Positions 53,944 through 62,515 of a stretch of 64,000 nucleotides of DNA are shown here, one piece after another (within the stretch, counting starts at the first letter, position 1; every line of letters starts with the position of its first letter). The DNA comes from CADEED01 sp035995425. Lineage in GTDB: Bacteria; Pseudomonadota; Gammaproteobacteria; Steroidobacterales; Steroidobacteraceae. The translations under genes were made by a program, and so were the position numbers. Location of the stretch: NCBI GenBank assembly GCA_035995425.1, contig DASYKM010000032.1, positions 1-64,000 on the forward strand, written 5' to 3'. The notes beneath the pieces were generated by a model that ran no database searches, was not told the DNA's origin, and saw only the letters and a program-made list of their open reading frames with translations.

Positions 53944-55506
53944 TCAGTAGAGCCAGACCGCCCCCGACTGCGAGCGCCGGGCATTGTTCCAGGCTCCATC
54001 GATGCCGACGGCGTCGCTGCTCTCGAGCGGCTGTCCGACGGCAAGGGTGGTACCGGTCTCGGACAACGACAACGCCACACCGAACGTCTGCGCGGGACTG
54101 CCGCCCGCGCCGGCCAGATAGTTAGGCTTGATCACCGACTGGACTGGCCAGAGGCTGCCGTTGCGGCGGAAAACGTAGACAGCGCCGGTCGCGGCGCCGC
54201 CGGCCGTCAGCGCGCCACGCTGCACGCCCGTGCCCTGACCCACATCGAGCGGATCGCCGACCGCGAGCACGCTGGCATCGCTGCTCAGGGAAATCCCCTG
54301 GCCGAACAAGCTGCGCTTGTTGGCCTGCCAAGAACCCGCGGTGACCTTCTGGCTGAACTGATGCCAACCCGAAACACGCTGGAAGATGTCCACCTCGATG
54401 CGGCCATTGAAATTCTGCGCCGCGATCCAGTCACCGGTGAAATCGACCGCGAGGCCGTAGCGCTGCTCGTCATTGGCCGCGCCCGATGGGCGTTGCAGAT
54501 CGAGATCCCGGCGCGCCGAGGCATAGCTCGAATGGATACGCAGGTAGGAGCGCGAGGGCGTCGACGGCGAGCCGTTGTAGCACTGCTCGACGAGCAGCCG
54601 GCCATTGCCGCTGAGCTCGCCGTTCGGGCAGTTGTCCGAGGGCGACGTGCGATCCTCGATGGCGCGGCGCAGGGCCCAGCTGCCGTTCGCAAGAATATAG
54701 GTATCGGCACCCGAGTCGCGGCCCACCGCGAGCGACTGACCCGCATCGTCCAGGCTCACCCAGACACCGAAAGAACCACGCTTGGTCGCCGCGATGCGCG
54801 TGCGTTGCCACGTGCCGCCGGCATTGTGGAATACGTAGACCTCGCCCGAATTCGGGTCCGACTGCGCATGAAAGATGTTAGGCAGGCCCATGGCGACGGT
54901 GTTGCCGTCGGCGCTGATGGCGACACGCAGACCTTCGCCGCCCTCGGCCTGGACTATTTCCGGCAAGAGCCGCGCACGCTGGGCCCAGCTGACCGTGTCG
55001 CTGTTGCGTTGGAATACATAGGCCGCGCCCGCGGCAGCGGCGCCGCTCGCGTCATCGTTCGGCGCGGCCGCAACCAGGTAAACGCCGTTCGGCGAGACAT
55101 CCACGTCGCTGCCGAATGTCTCCGCGATCTTCGGCTGCGAGGACTTGAAATAGCCCGGCGCCTGCAACCGCAGGCCATCTACCGCAATGTCGCGCGAATT
55201 CGTGCAGCCCGAGGAATTGCAGGCGGCGACACGGAACCGCGCGCCCGACCAGTCGAAGGAGTGCACGGCCACGCGGAAATTCGCGTGCGTGGACGAGGCC
55301 GGATACTCCGCGGCCTTCTGGAACGCAGCACTGGCGCGCGAGCGCTGCCAGAGCTCATAGCGCGCGGCGCGTGCGGCCGGCGACCAGTCGAAGCGAAATG
55401 ATTTGATGCCGGCGCCGACCGTGACATCGGGCACTGCGGGAACGGATTGCGCAAACAGTGGTGCCGACGCCGCGATGGCGACGAGGGCTGTGAGAACGAC
55501 ACGCAT
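53944..55506 (-). CDS. Exported FG-GAP/integrin-alpha-like repeat protein
   Basis: 520 residues with signal peptide (RVVLTALVAIAASAPLFAQ). About 25-110 is a FnIII-like domain; the rest is about seven FG-GAP-type propeller units such as VAISADGNTVAMGLPN, GISLSSDASVLAVGDPLD and SLSETGTTLAVGQPLE, each followed by GEVYVFHN or GAVYVFRR. Ends SGAVWLY. Paralogous to the fragment at the left edge. Probably a secreted adhesive propeller. Cotranscribed with the CHAT lipoprotein. Confidence 0.8.
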   Translation of the reverse strand: MRVVLTALVAIAASAPLFAQSVPAVPDVTVGAGIKSFRFDWSPAARAARYELWQRSRASAAFQKAAEYPASSTHANFRVAVHSFDWSGARFRVAACNSSGCTNSRDIAVDGLRLQAPGYFKSSQPKIAETFGSDVDVSPNGVYLVAAAPNDDASGAAAAGAAYVFQRNSDTVSWAQRARLLPEIVQAEGGEGLRVAISADGNTVAMGLPNIFHAQSDPNSGEVYVFHNAGGTWQRTRIAATKRGSFGVWVSLDDAGQSLAVGRDSGADTYILANGSWALRRAIEDRTSPSDNCPNGELSGNGRLLVEQCYNGSPSTPSRSYLRIHSSYASARRDLDLQRPSGAANDEQRYGLAVDFTGDWIAAQNFNGRIEVDIFQRVSGWHQFSQKVTAGSWQANKRSLFGQGISLSSDASVLAVGDPLDVGQGTGVQRGALTAGGAATGAVYVFRRNGSLWPVQSVIKPNYLAGAGGSPAQTFGVALSLSETGTTLAVGQPLESSDAVGIDGAWNNARRSQSGAVWLY

Positions 55507-55649
55507 GTAACCTTCCTTGGCCAGCGAACAGCCGAACTACCGACGGCGTAGTTATAGGAGATCGCGCGGCGGTGCCCCAGCTGTCCGCGCCTCGACTGTG
55601 TGTCATCCGACTACCGGCAAGGGTGTCGGCGTAGGCGGCCAGGCCGTCG

Positions 55650-55841
55650 CTAGAGCGGTGAGTTTTGTGCCACGCGCAAATCCGAATCGCGCAGGGGTTC
55701 TTCGAGCTCGGGCTCCGCATCGGACACCGGGTTCAGTGTCGGCACGTCGCGCGGCACGGCTGCGACGAGTTTTCGAAGCAGCGCGGCGAGCAGCGCGCCG
55801 GTGAGCGCCGTGATCAGAGTCGCCTTGAACGTGGATTTCAT
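55650..55841 (-). CDS. Small membrane protein, hypothetical
   Basis: 63 residues from ATG 55841. One hydrophobic helix (FKATLITALTGALLAALL) and a polar tail with Glu/Asp (DAEPELEEPLRDSD). The ribosome site is weak. No family recognised; coding status rests on the plausible topology and GC-rich codon pattern. Confidence 0.4.
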   Translation of the reverse strand: MKSTFKATLITALTGALLAALLRKLVAAVPRDVPTLNPVSDAEPELEEPLRDSDLRVAQNSPL

Positions 55842-56059
55842 GCGCGCGACGTTACGCGCGGTGGCACCGACTCGCCGTCGGGCGGCGCCGTGCCGGCGTA
55901 TGAGCGTGCTCCGACAGAAGAAACAGCGGCTCCTCAATGCGCAGGCCGGGATATTGCTATCCTTCGCCCACGGATTGCTGCCGCCCGCGCACGCTCACAT
56001 GACGTCGCCAAATAAAGAACAAGAGGCGAGCAACCCAGCGACTTCCCGGAGTGCACTTG

Positions 56060-57355
56060 ATGGATGGAGAAGCCAATCAGCTGTTATTGACCATGGTCGT
56101 AGATCGCCTGCGTGGCGGATGGTTTCCGTTCTGGGACAGGAAGACTGGCCTCACCTATTGGGATCGCAACGCCACTCGCGCTTTCATTCCGATATCGGCC
56201 AAGACGGTGGCTCGAGCCAAGCAATTGGCGCACGACGTGGAAAGGAGCTACTCGATTCATGTCTCGAGAAATCCCGCGGAAGTAGTTCGACAGCTCCAGG
56301 ATGAAGGCATCAAGCCAGGCACCTGGGTCAATACCCACGTTGCCGAGATCTATCTCATGCTGGCTCGAGCGGGATTGCTTCGCACCATCGAGGCCTATGA
56401 CACCAACGACCGGCTGTGCGGCGCCATACTCGGCATACAGCTCGGCCGGGCGTACGTGGCCGAGACGATGTATTCGATTGCGACGCATCGCGACGCGTCA
56501 AAGGCATGTCTTGTGGCGTTGGTCCACCAGCAGCACAATCTTGGGACTCGATTCATAGACGTCCAGGTCGCTCATGACGCGAAGCATCCGTCTCGCGTCC
56601 TGGGCGAAGAAGTTGTCGCCTTGGACGACTATCTAGCGATGCTCGACGAGGCGATACGGGCGCCCACCGGCGCCGACGACGCAAGATCCGGCGCGATCGA
56701 TGCATCGACGGAGCGCGCATGGTTGGAAGCAGCACCGAATGTGCGGCTGGACGACACCTCCAGCCTCGAGATCCTCGGGCATCAAGTCATGCAGGAGTGG
56801 GAGTTGCCATTGATGCGCGCAATGGCCAACGCCGCGTCGTGCGCGAACGGCAAAGTTCTCGAGGTCGGCTATGGCCTCGGAATTTGCGCCGGACTCATCC
56901 AGGAAAACAGGCCAAGCCTGCACGTGGTCATTGAAGCCAACAAGGCTGTTTCGGCGCGCGCGAAGCGGGTTTTTGCGGCCGAAATAGCCGCGGGCACAGT
57001 CTTCGTCGTCGAAGACTATTGGGAAAACCTGATGAGTGCGAAGTCAGCGGGGCCCCTTGCCGATGGCATATTTGACGGCGTGGTCTTCGATACCTTTCCG
57101 CTTACTCAGCAGGATCTGCGGAAAAATCATTTCGCTTTCTTTGCTCATGCAGCCCGACTGCTGCGCCCAGGCGGCAGGTTTACGTATTTCTCGGACGAAC
57201 CCGTTGCGCTCAGTGCTGAACACGTTTCGGCAATCGGCCACCACTTTCCTGGCGCAACGTTTTCAACGGAGCTGCTTTCAGTCAATCCACCACCTGACTG
57301 CGACTACTGGAAGTGGCCGACGATAGTTCACGTTGTCGTGCGAAAGCCCAAGTAG
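56060..57355 (+). CDS. Aat-like transferase fused to a GAMT-like methyltransferase
   Basis: 431 residues from ATG 56060, with GGAG 8 nt upstream. Residues about 15-200 match leucyl/phenylalanyl-tRNA-protein transferase (GNAT fold): GWFPFWD, GTWVNTHVAEIYLML, LGIQLGRAYVAETMYS, DASKACLVALVHQQ, TRFIDVQVAH. About 250-431 match guanidinoacetate methyltransferase: VLEVGYGLGICAGLIQ, VIEANKAV, GVVFDTFPLTQQDL, LRPGGRFTYFSDE, NPPPDCDYWKWP. So an aminoacyl-tRNA-dependent acyl transfer and an N-methylation may be joined in one protein. GC about 57 percent, lower than flanks. Substrate unknown. Confidence 0.82.
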   Translation: MDGEANQLLLTMVVDRLRGGWFPFWDRKTGLTYWDRNATRAFIPISAKTVARAKQLAHDVERSYSIHVSRNPAEVVRQLQDEGIKPGTWVNTHVAEIYLMLARAGLLRTIEAYDTNDRLCGAILGIQLGRAYVAETMYSIATHRDASKACLVALVHQQHNLGTRFIDVQVAHDAKHPSRVLGEEVVALDDYLAMLDEAIRAPTGADDARSGAIDASTERAWLEAAPNVRLDDTSSLEILGHQVMQEWELPLMRAMANAASCANGKVLEVGYGLGICAGLIQENRPSLHVVIEANKAVSARAKRVFAAEIAAGTVFVVEDYWENLMSAKSAGPLADGIFDGVVFDTFPLTQQDLRKNHFAFFAHAARLLRPGGRFTYFSDEPVALSAEHVSAIGHHFPGATFSTELLSVNPPPDCDYWKWPTIVHVVVRKPK

Positions 57356-57364
57356 GGTCGAGGG

Positions 57365-58618
57365 CTAGCGCGACAGGAGGATTTGCCGCGCATCCTTGGC
57401 AAACATGAGTCTCTTGTCGAGAAGCTGAGACTGAAAATGTGTCCACGGGTCTTTCACATGTGGCACGGGCCCTTCCAGTCGCAGTGTGTCGAACAATGGC
57501 GCCGCGCCCCAGAATCCCGATTTCTTGTTGTTGCCATCTTTGAACAGGATGTAATCAATCCTTCGTTCGGAAGCATCGGCAGGCAGATAGAAGAGGGGCA
57601 CGTGGAATGCCTCGTGGATGTCGATGATGGTTGCGGCCATCTGCGAACGAAGCTCCACATCCGACCATCTCAGGATTCGCGCGATCTGCAAGTTCGGCTG
57701 GCCGCCTTCCCATCTGAGCTCTTCGGAATTGTCGAACAGGGTTGAGCTTTCCGGCAGGTCAACCTTCGCATTCCTGATCGCCGTATCAATCGCGTTTTTC
57801 AATTCAGACGATACGGTGATGTGCCACTTGTTCTCGCGCAGATTCTTGCGAATGTACGGACGGATCTGTGCGGCCAGGTAGCGATAGGCCGCCGGCTGCA
57901 TCCAGCCCTTCGGACCGAGGACGTCGACGGCGAACACGGAAACTGCGTTCGTCAGGCTCGAGCTGGTGATGTCGAGGATCAGCTTTTCCGTGATCCCGTG
58001 ATCACCGAAAGAGTCGGCGATCTGATTGAGCACAGAGCTCGCCATCTCGTCGAAACCTTGCGTCGGCTCGTTGTACGTTCGCAGGCGTTTCAGTGCATCG
58101 CGAAGCGCCGCTTCGACGGCAGGCAACTGCGGGAACTCGGCTTTCGCTTTCTCGTTCTCGGCGCGAATGCCGTTGACCCACAAACGCATTTTCGTCTGAA
58201 ACTCAGCGGAGAACGCGGCTTCGTCCCATCCCGGCCGATTTGGAACCTTGGAGTGTTCAAAGACTACGATGCCAAGGAGATCCGATGGCGTCTCGACGTC
58301 ACCTAGTTTGACGATTGGGGCACGCGTGAGACCGTAGGTCGCGCCGAAGTAGCCAGTCTCGAACAACAGGTTGTCGCGCGCTGACTGGGTCTCCTTCCCG
58401 CGCTTGTATGTCACATCGTCCGGCGACATCACGAGGATTGCTGCGTTGCACTTGCTTGCGACCTCGGCGAGGCTCTGGGCGATGGTATTGCCATACTTGA
58501 ACGTGCCGCCGTCCCACCAGCCAACGACTTCGACGTTGAGTTTTGCGAGCACGTCCGCAACCGCCGACGCAGCTGGCAATGCTTCCGTTGATGACCCGAT
58601 AAAGACGCGTAGCGGCAT
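57365..58618 (-). CDS. TIR-like domain protein (PF10137-type), possible defence effector
   Basis: 417 residues. The first 155 residues are a TIR-like nucleotide-binding/NADase domain: RVFIGSSTEALPAASAV, VVGWWDGGTFKYG, AILVMSPDDVTYKRGKE, RDNLLFETGYFGATYG (Glu87, the likely catalytic Glu) and PSDLLGIVVFEHSK. The remaining 260 residues are unknown (helical, then YRYLAAQIRPYIRKNL, SGFWGAAPLFDTLRLEG) and would be the sensor. TIR proteins of this type are found in CBASS and other NAD-depleting antiphage systems. Low GC; converges with the Aat-GAMT gene, 9 bp between stops. Confidence 0.82.
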   Translation of the reverse strand: MPLRVFIGSSTEALPAASAVADVLAKLNVEVVGWWDGGTFKYGNTIAQSLAEVASKCNAAILVMSPDDVTYKRGKETQSARDNLLFETGYFGATYGLTRAPIVKLGDVETPSDLLGIVVFEHSKVPNRPGWDEAAFSAEFQTKMRLWVNGIRAENEKAKAEFPQLPAVEAALRDALKRLRTYNEPTQGFDEMASSVLNQIADSFGDHGITEKLILDITSSSLTNAVSVFAVDVLGPKGWMQPAAYRYLAAQIRPYIRKNLRENKWHITVSSELKNAIDTAIRNAKVDLPESSTLFDNSEELRWEGGQPNLQIARILRWSDVELRSQMAATIIDIHEAFHVPLFYLPADASERRIDYILFKDGNNKKSGFWGAAPLFDTLRLEGPVPHVKDPWTHFQSQLLDKRLMFAKDARQILLSR

Positions 58619-58738
58619 CGTTGGTGCTCCTCTCGATGCTCTCGAGTGCCAGATGTTGTTTTAGTTGCGGCTCGGGGAGGATAGCGATAGCGCGCGAGGG
58701 TGGCTAGGCCAAGGCAGGCGAACCCTCGCGGGCAGAAA

Positions 58739-58761
58739 GAAGCCGGGCGGTGCCCGGCTTC
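58739..58761. terminator. Bidirectional terminator
   Basis: GAAGCCGGGC (58739-58748) and GCCCGGCTTC (58752-58761) with loop GGT. T tracts on both sides: TTTTCG on plus, TTTCTGCC on minus. It lies 44 bp beyond the matrixin gene stop on the minus strand and upstream of the TIR gene. Confidence 0.85.
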
Positions 58762-58804
58762 TTTTCGTCAGCGCCGCGTGGCGCGATCCTCCGGCAGGCC
58801 ACGC

Positions 58805-60499
58805 TCAGAAGAGTGTGCCGGCCGACAGCCGGCTGGGCTCTGACACGGGGGCGAAGGCGCGCAGGTCGACGATCTGCGCGTCGCGATCGATCAGCGTCCA
58901 GCCTCTGCAAGCGCCGCCGCCGCAGGGGGTCTTGCCGTCCCATCGCCACAGATCCCCACCGCCGTGCAGCTGAAACAGCGTGTCACCACTCGCGGCTATC
59001 AGGCGTGAACGGGGGTTGGAATCGATCTGCATCCAACCCGGGCACGCAGTGGCGGTGCATCGCGAACGGCCATCCCACACCCACAACTCACCCGTGCCCT
59101 GGCGCGCGAATAGTTTGTTGTTGGTGGCGGCAATGGTCTTGATGCGCGCGTCATTGTCGACGAGTGACCAACCTGGGCAAGCCGCGGTAGTACACACGGT
59201 GCGGCCATCCCACAGCCAGAGCTTGCCATCGACCTGCAGCTGGAAGACCTGAGTGCCGACCGCCGCGATCTGCGTGGATCGTGTGTTCGCATCGATCAGC
59301 GACCAACCCGGGCAAGCAATGTTGCTGCATCGCGAACGGCCGTCCCAGGTCCACACCTGTCCGGTGGACTGGCGCGCGAACAATTTGCTGTCACTGGCGG
59401 CGATGCTCGTAATGCGGGAGTCGCTGTCGATCAGCGCCCAACCCGGGCATCCGGCCGTGGTGCAGACTGTCCTACCATCCCATTGCCATATCTTTCCATC
59501 GACTTGCAGCTGGTACAGCGTGTTTCCAGAGGCGACGATCTGACTCGACTTCGTACTCCCGTCGATCAGCGTCCAGCCGGGGCAGGCCGTGTTGCTGCAC
59601 GCCGTGTGTCCGTCCCAAACCCAGATCTGCCCAGTGCCCTGGCGCGCAAACAGCTTCGAGTCGCTGGTCGCGATGGACTTGATGCGTGCGTCCTTGTCGA
59701 TGAGCTGCCAGCCCGGGCAGGCAGTGTCGCTGCAGCGCCGTCCCATGAATCGCCACATCTGCCCGTCGCCTAACAAGACCACGGCGGATGGCGCAAAGTG
59801 GGTTCGAGGGCCGTATACCGAGCGCACGCCGAGGATGTCGATGTCCGTCAGCCGGCCCTGGCCGTTACCGTCCACGTTGCAGTAATTCATGATCGAATCG
59901 CGGTCGTAAGGCGTGATCGAGTCCGCCTTCGGATCGATGCCGATGGTGTAGCAATGCGCCGGCGCTTCTGGCGGATTTCCCGGCAGGTCCATCTCGTGGA
60001 CAAAGCCCAGCACATGGCCCATCTCGTGCACGCCGATGTACTCGACCCGCTGCGCATTCGCCGAGCCGTCCGGATTGAAGCTGAAATTGACGTTCGCGGG
60101 ACCGCCAGGCTTTGAAAGCGCGAGGGTGCCGCGCTGTGCGCTTCCGCCGGCACCGGCATTGGCAATGCCCTGGTTCTGGATGGCGATGCGCACCTGCGGC
60201 GCGTCGCCGCTTGCCGGGCAGTCCCCCCAGCCGGCGAAGTTGACGTCCGCGTAGTATTCCCAGGTATCCCTGACCGCCCGCTGCACGATGCCCTTTTCGC
60301 GCGCGAAGCCGGGGGTTGCCCAGCAAACGGGAATCGTGTTGTTAGGCGCCGTCCACAGGCCGACTGTCCTGTCGATGCCCAGTTGCAGCTGAGAGGTGCC
60401 GGTGTTTTCCGGCGCGGCGTGTGCGGCGCGAGGTATGCCGAGGCCGATCGACAGCAGGAGGCAGGTGCCCAGTGCTGTTATGAGATTCGTTCTATCCAT
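58805..60499 (-). CDS. Secreted matrixin-type metalloprotease with seven-unit Cys-rich propeller
   Basis: 564 residues from ATG 60499, start of a signal peptide (DRTNLITALGTCLLLSIGLG). The protease (about 35-245) has the zinc motif VHEMGHVLGFVHE (HExxHxxGxxH) and a Met-turn SIMNYC. The rest is seven repeats of about 44 residues, each with a two-Cys end (CSNTACPGWTLI, CTTAGCPGWALI); odd and even units alternate between KLFARQGTGQ and LYQLQVDGK. A seven-bladed propeller held by disulfides is likely. Preceded by the shared ECF-type promoter. Confidence 0.87.
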   Translation of the reverse strand: MDRTNLITALGTCLLLSIGLGIPRAAHAAPENTGTSQLQLGIDRTVGLWTAPNNTIPVCWATPGFAREKGIVQRAVRDTWEYYADVNFAGWGDCPASGDAPQVRIAIQNQGIANAGAGGSAQRGTLALSKPGGPANVNFSFNPDGSANAQRVEYIGVHEMGHVLGFVHEMDLPGNPPEAPAHCYTIGIDPKADSITPYDRDSIMNYCNVDGNGQGRLTDIDILGVRSVYGPRTHFAPSAVVLLGDGQMWRFMGRRCSDTACPGWQLIDKDARIKSIATSDSKLFARQGTGQIWVWDGHTACSNTACPGWTLIDGSTKSSQIVASGNTLYQLQVDGKIWQWDGRTVCTTAGCPGWALIDSDSRITSIAASDSKLFARQSTGQVWTWDGRSRCSNIACPGWSLIDANTRSTQIAAVGTQVFQLQVDGKLWLWDGRTVCTTAACPGWSLVDNDARIKTIAATNNKLFARQGTGELWVWDGRSRCTATACPGWMQIDSNPRSRLIAASGDTLFQLHGGGDLWRWDGKTPCGGGACRGWTLIDRDAQIVDLRAFAPVSEPSRLSAGTLF

Positions 60500-60545
60500 G
60501 ATGCGTGATCTCCATTCCATTAGTTGGCGGGAGCGCCATACAAGT

Positions 60546-60574
60546 GGATACGAGAATGCCGGGCGGATTGGACA
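60546..60574 (-). promoter_or_regulatory. ECF-type promoter of the matrixin gene
   Basis: Minus strand TGTCCA (60574-60569), 16-bp spacer, CGTATCC (60552-60546). Both boxes are exact; the spacer is one base shorter than in the others. It is 24 kb away from the rest of the regulon. Confidence 0.75.
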
Positions 60575-60640
60575 GGTCGGCCGGGAATTAGCAGTGGGAT
60601 ACAGACGCGCCGAGGCGCTAGACGGTTACGTATTGATCGC

Positions 60641-61282
60641 TCAGCGTACGAGCATCCTCAAGCTGAGCGCGCGCGCATGGAGCGCTCGCACGCGCCAGGT
60701 GGGCAGCTCGTCTTCCCTGACTGTCACCGAGAGAATCAAATTCGGCGTGAGCTCCGATTCCACGCTGCAATCACGGGAACCGCGCTGCACCATGCCACCC
60801 GAGCAGACCGCGTGCACGAATCCGAGCTCGTTGTCTTCGCCGAAGTAGTTAGTCATCGGAACGCCGTACTGCGGATAGAGTGAATCTGGCACGACGAGCT
60901 CGCGCAATCCGAATTCCAGCACCGGGCCCAGCGTGAGCCGGGGCAGGCTGAGCTCTGCCGATTCGCGTGCGCGCGCCTGCCAGCCCGCGCCGGTGATTCC
61001 CACGGAGAACCTCAGGTCCTGACTGCTGTGGTCGAGCAGTTGGACACTACCGCCCACAGCGATCGAGACCTGATCTGGGTGTTCCAGGAGATTTTTCGGG
61101 ATCCGCAGTCTTTGAGCCGGCGGCTTGGTGACGCCCTCCGCCATGCCACCGGAAATCTGCAATTCAACATCGACCGTCCGGGACGCCTTCGCGGGCGGGC
61201 GGGTCGCGACGCATGCGGACAGCATCAGCGCGCATGCAAATAGAGGCAAGCCGCGAGGGAGTCGTTGAGTCAGCGCTTTCAT
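60641..61282 (-). CDS. Hypothetical lipoprotein
   Basis: 213 residues. Signal with lipobox LMLSAC. The mature part has beta-rich segments (VDVELQISGGMAEG, VSIAVGGSVQLLDHSSQDLRFSVGITG) and one Cys pair (HAVCSGGM, SRDCSVE). Family not recognised. It lies upstream of the matrixin gene but separated by that gene's own promoter. Confidence 0.7.
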   Translation of the reverse strand: MKALTQRLPRGLPLFACALMLSACVATRPPAKASRTVDVELQISGGMAEGVTKPPAQRLRIPKNLLEHPDQVSIAVGGSVQLLDHSSQDLRFSVGITGAGWQARARESAELSLPRLTLGPVLEFGLRELVVPDSLYPQYGVPMTNYFGEDNELGFVHAVCSGGMVQRGSRDCSVESELTPNLILSVTVREDELPTWRVRALHARALSLRMLVR

Positions 61283-61408
61283 GAATACGCGATGATACCC
61301 GCGCGGTTGTTTGGCGCCCGCGCAAAGTCCTCGCCGATCGGGCAGGACGATCAGAGGCGCTCCGCTTCATAGGATTCGCGCTCCCTGAACTCGAATGGAG
61401 TGCCGAAT

Positions 61409-62470
61409 ATGTCTTTGAAGCTTGGGTTGTGGGCGATTGCCGGATTCCTCACCGCCTCACTTGCCATGGCCGCGGAGCCCGCGCACGGCACCGTCGTCGA
61501 TGTGCCGTTTACCTCCACCGTCCTGCGCGACAACCTCATCGGCCTCAACCCCGAGCGCGCGATGAAGGTGTATCTGCCGCCGAGCTACGCGAAGTCAACG
61601 CGCCGTTATCCCGTCGTGTATTTCCTGCACAACGCATGGTGGAGTCCGCGCCAGGTCTTCGAAGACGGCCGCATGCAGCGGCTGCTCGAGCACGGGTTCG
61701 CGGATGGCGTGGTGCAGGAGTTCATTTTCGTCGTCGCCGACTACTCCGGTCCCACCTCCGGCAGCCTCTACGAGAATTCGCCGGTCAGTGGCCGGTGGCT
61801 CGACTACACCGTCGATGAGGTGGTGCCGCTCATCGACCGCAGGTACCGCACGCTCGCCAGGCGCGAGAGTCGCGCCGTCGTCGGCGATTTCTTCGGCGGC
61901 CGCGGCGCGCTGAAGCTTTCCATGACGCACGCCGATGTGTTCAGCGTCGCATACGCGATGCATCCGGTGGCCACCGGCAGTGGTGACATACCTTGGTCGT
62001 CGCTGGAGGTCGATTGGACGCGCATGCATGCGGCCAAGACATACGCCGAGCTCGCGGGCCTTGGCCGCACGCAGATCTTCTGGGCTATCCATCAAGCGTT
62101 TGCGCCGAACGTTACGCAGCCGCCCTGCTACTGCGACTTCTTCATGGAGATGAAGGATGGAAGGCCTTCATACAACGCCGAGCGCGTGCGGGCGATGAAG
62201 GAGGCGTTCTTGTTAGATGAGAGTTTGGCGCGGGCCGCGCCGGCCCTGCGCACGATGCGGGGGTTGGCGTTCGATTGGGGGAGATTTGATACGACGCAAG
62301 CGCACGTCATTTCGAATCGGCAGTTCAGCCGGATGCTGGAGGATTTGGGAGTGGAGCATGAGGCGGAGGAATATCGGGGAGATCCGTGGAGTCGGACATG
62401 GACGGAGGATGGGAGGTTTGCGGAGAGGGTGCTGCCGTTCTTGGACAAGCACCTGGAACATGGACACTGA
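61409..62470 (+). CDS. Esterase D-like alpha/beta fold protein without catalytic Ser
   Basis: 353 residues from ATG 61409 (GGAG at 8 nt). Signal peptide (KLGLWAIAGFLTASLAMAA). The fold is that of putative esterases (PF00756): MKVYLPPSYAKSTRRYPVVYFLHN, VDEVVPLIDRRYRT. The nucleophile elbow, normally GxSxGG, reads VVGDFFGGRGAL, with Phe161 at the Ser place. Therefore catalysis by the usual triad is not possible. Codon choice shifts after about 62210 (more GGG, GGA, GAT). Could be a binding protein or a degenerate gene. Confidence 0.75.
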   Translation: MSLKLGLWAIAGFLTASLAMAAEPAHGTVVDVPFTSTVLRDNLIGLNPERAMKVYLPPSYAKSTRRYPVVYFLHNAWWSPRQVFEDGRMQRLLEHGFADGVVQEFIFVVADYSGPTSGSLYENSPVSGRWLDYTVDEVVPLIDRRYRTLARRESRAVVGDFFGGRGALKLSMTHADVFSVAYAMHPVATGSGDIPWSSLEVDWTRMHAAKTYAELAGLGRTQIFWAIHQAFAPNVTQPPCYCDFFMEMKDGRPSYNAERVRAMKEAFLLDESLARAAPALRTMRGLAFDWGRFDTTQAHVISNRQFSRMLEDLGVEHEAEEYRGDPWSRTWTEDGRFAERVLPFLDKHLEHGH

Positions 62471-62515
62471 GTTTGGGCTGACCTACCCGATGTCTGATCT
62501 ACAGCTCGGTGAGCG

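Noticed and set aside
54530..54570. GGATACG inside the FG-GAP gene, as a seventh promoter copy
   Set aside because: Seventeen bases further the sequence is not TGGACA, and it is within coding sequence far from a start. The same holds for similar hexamers at 47389 and 62685.
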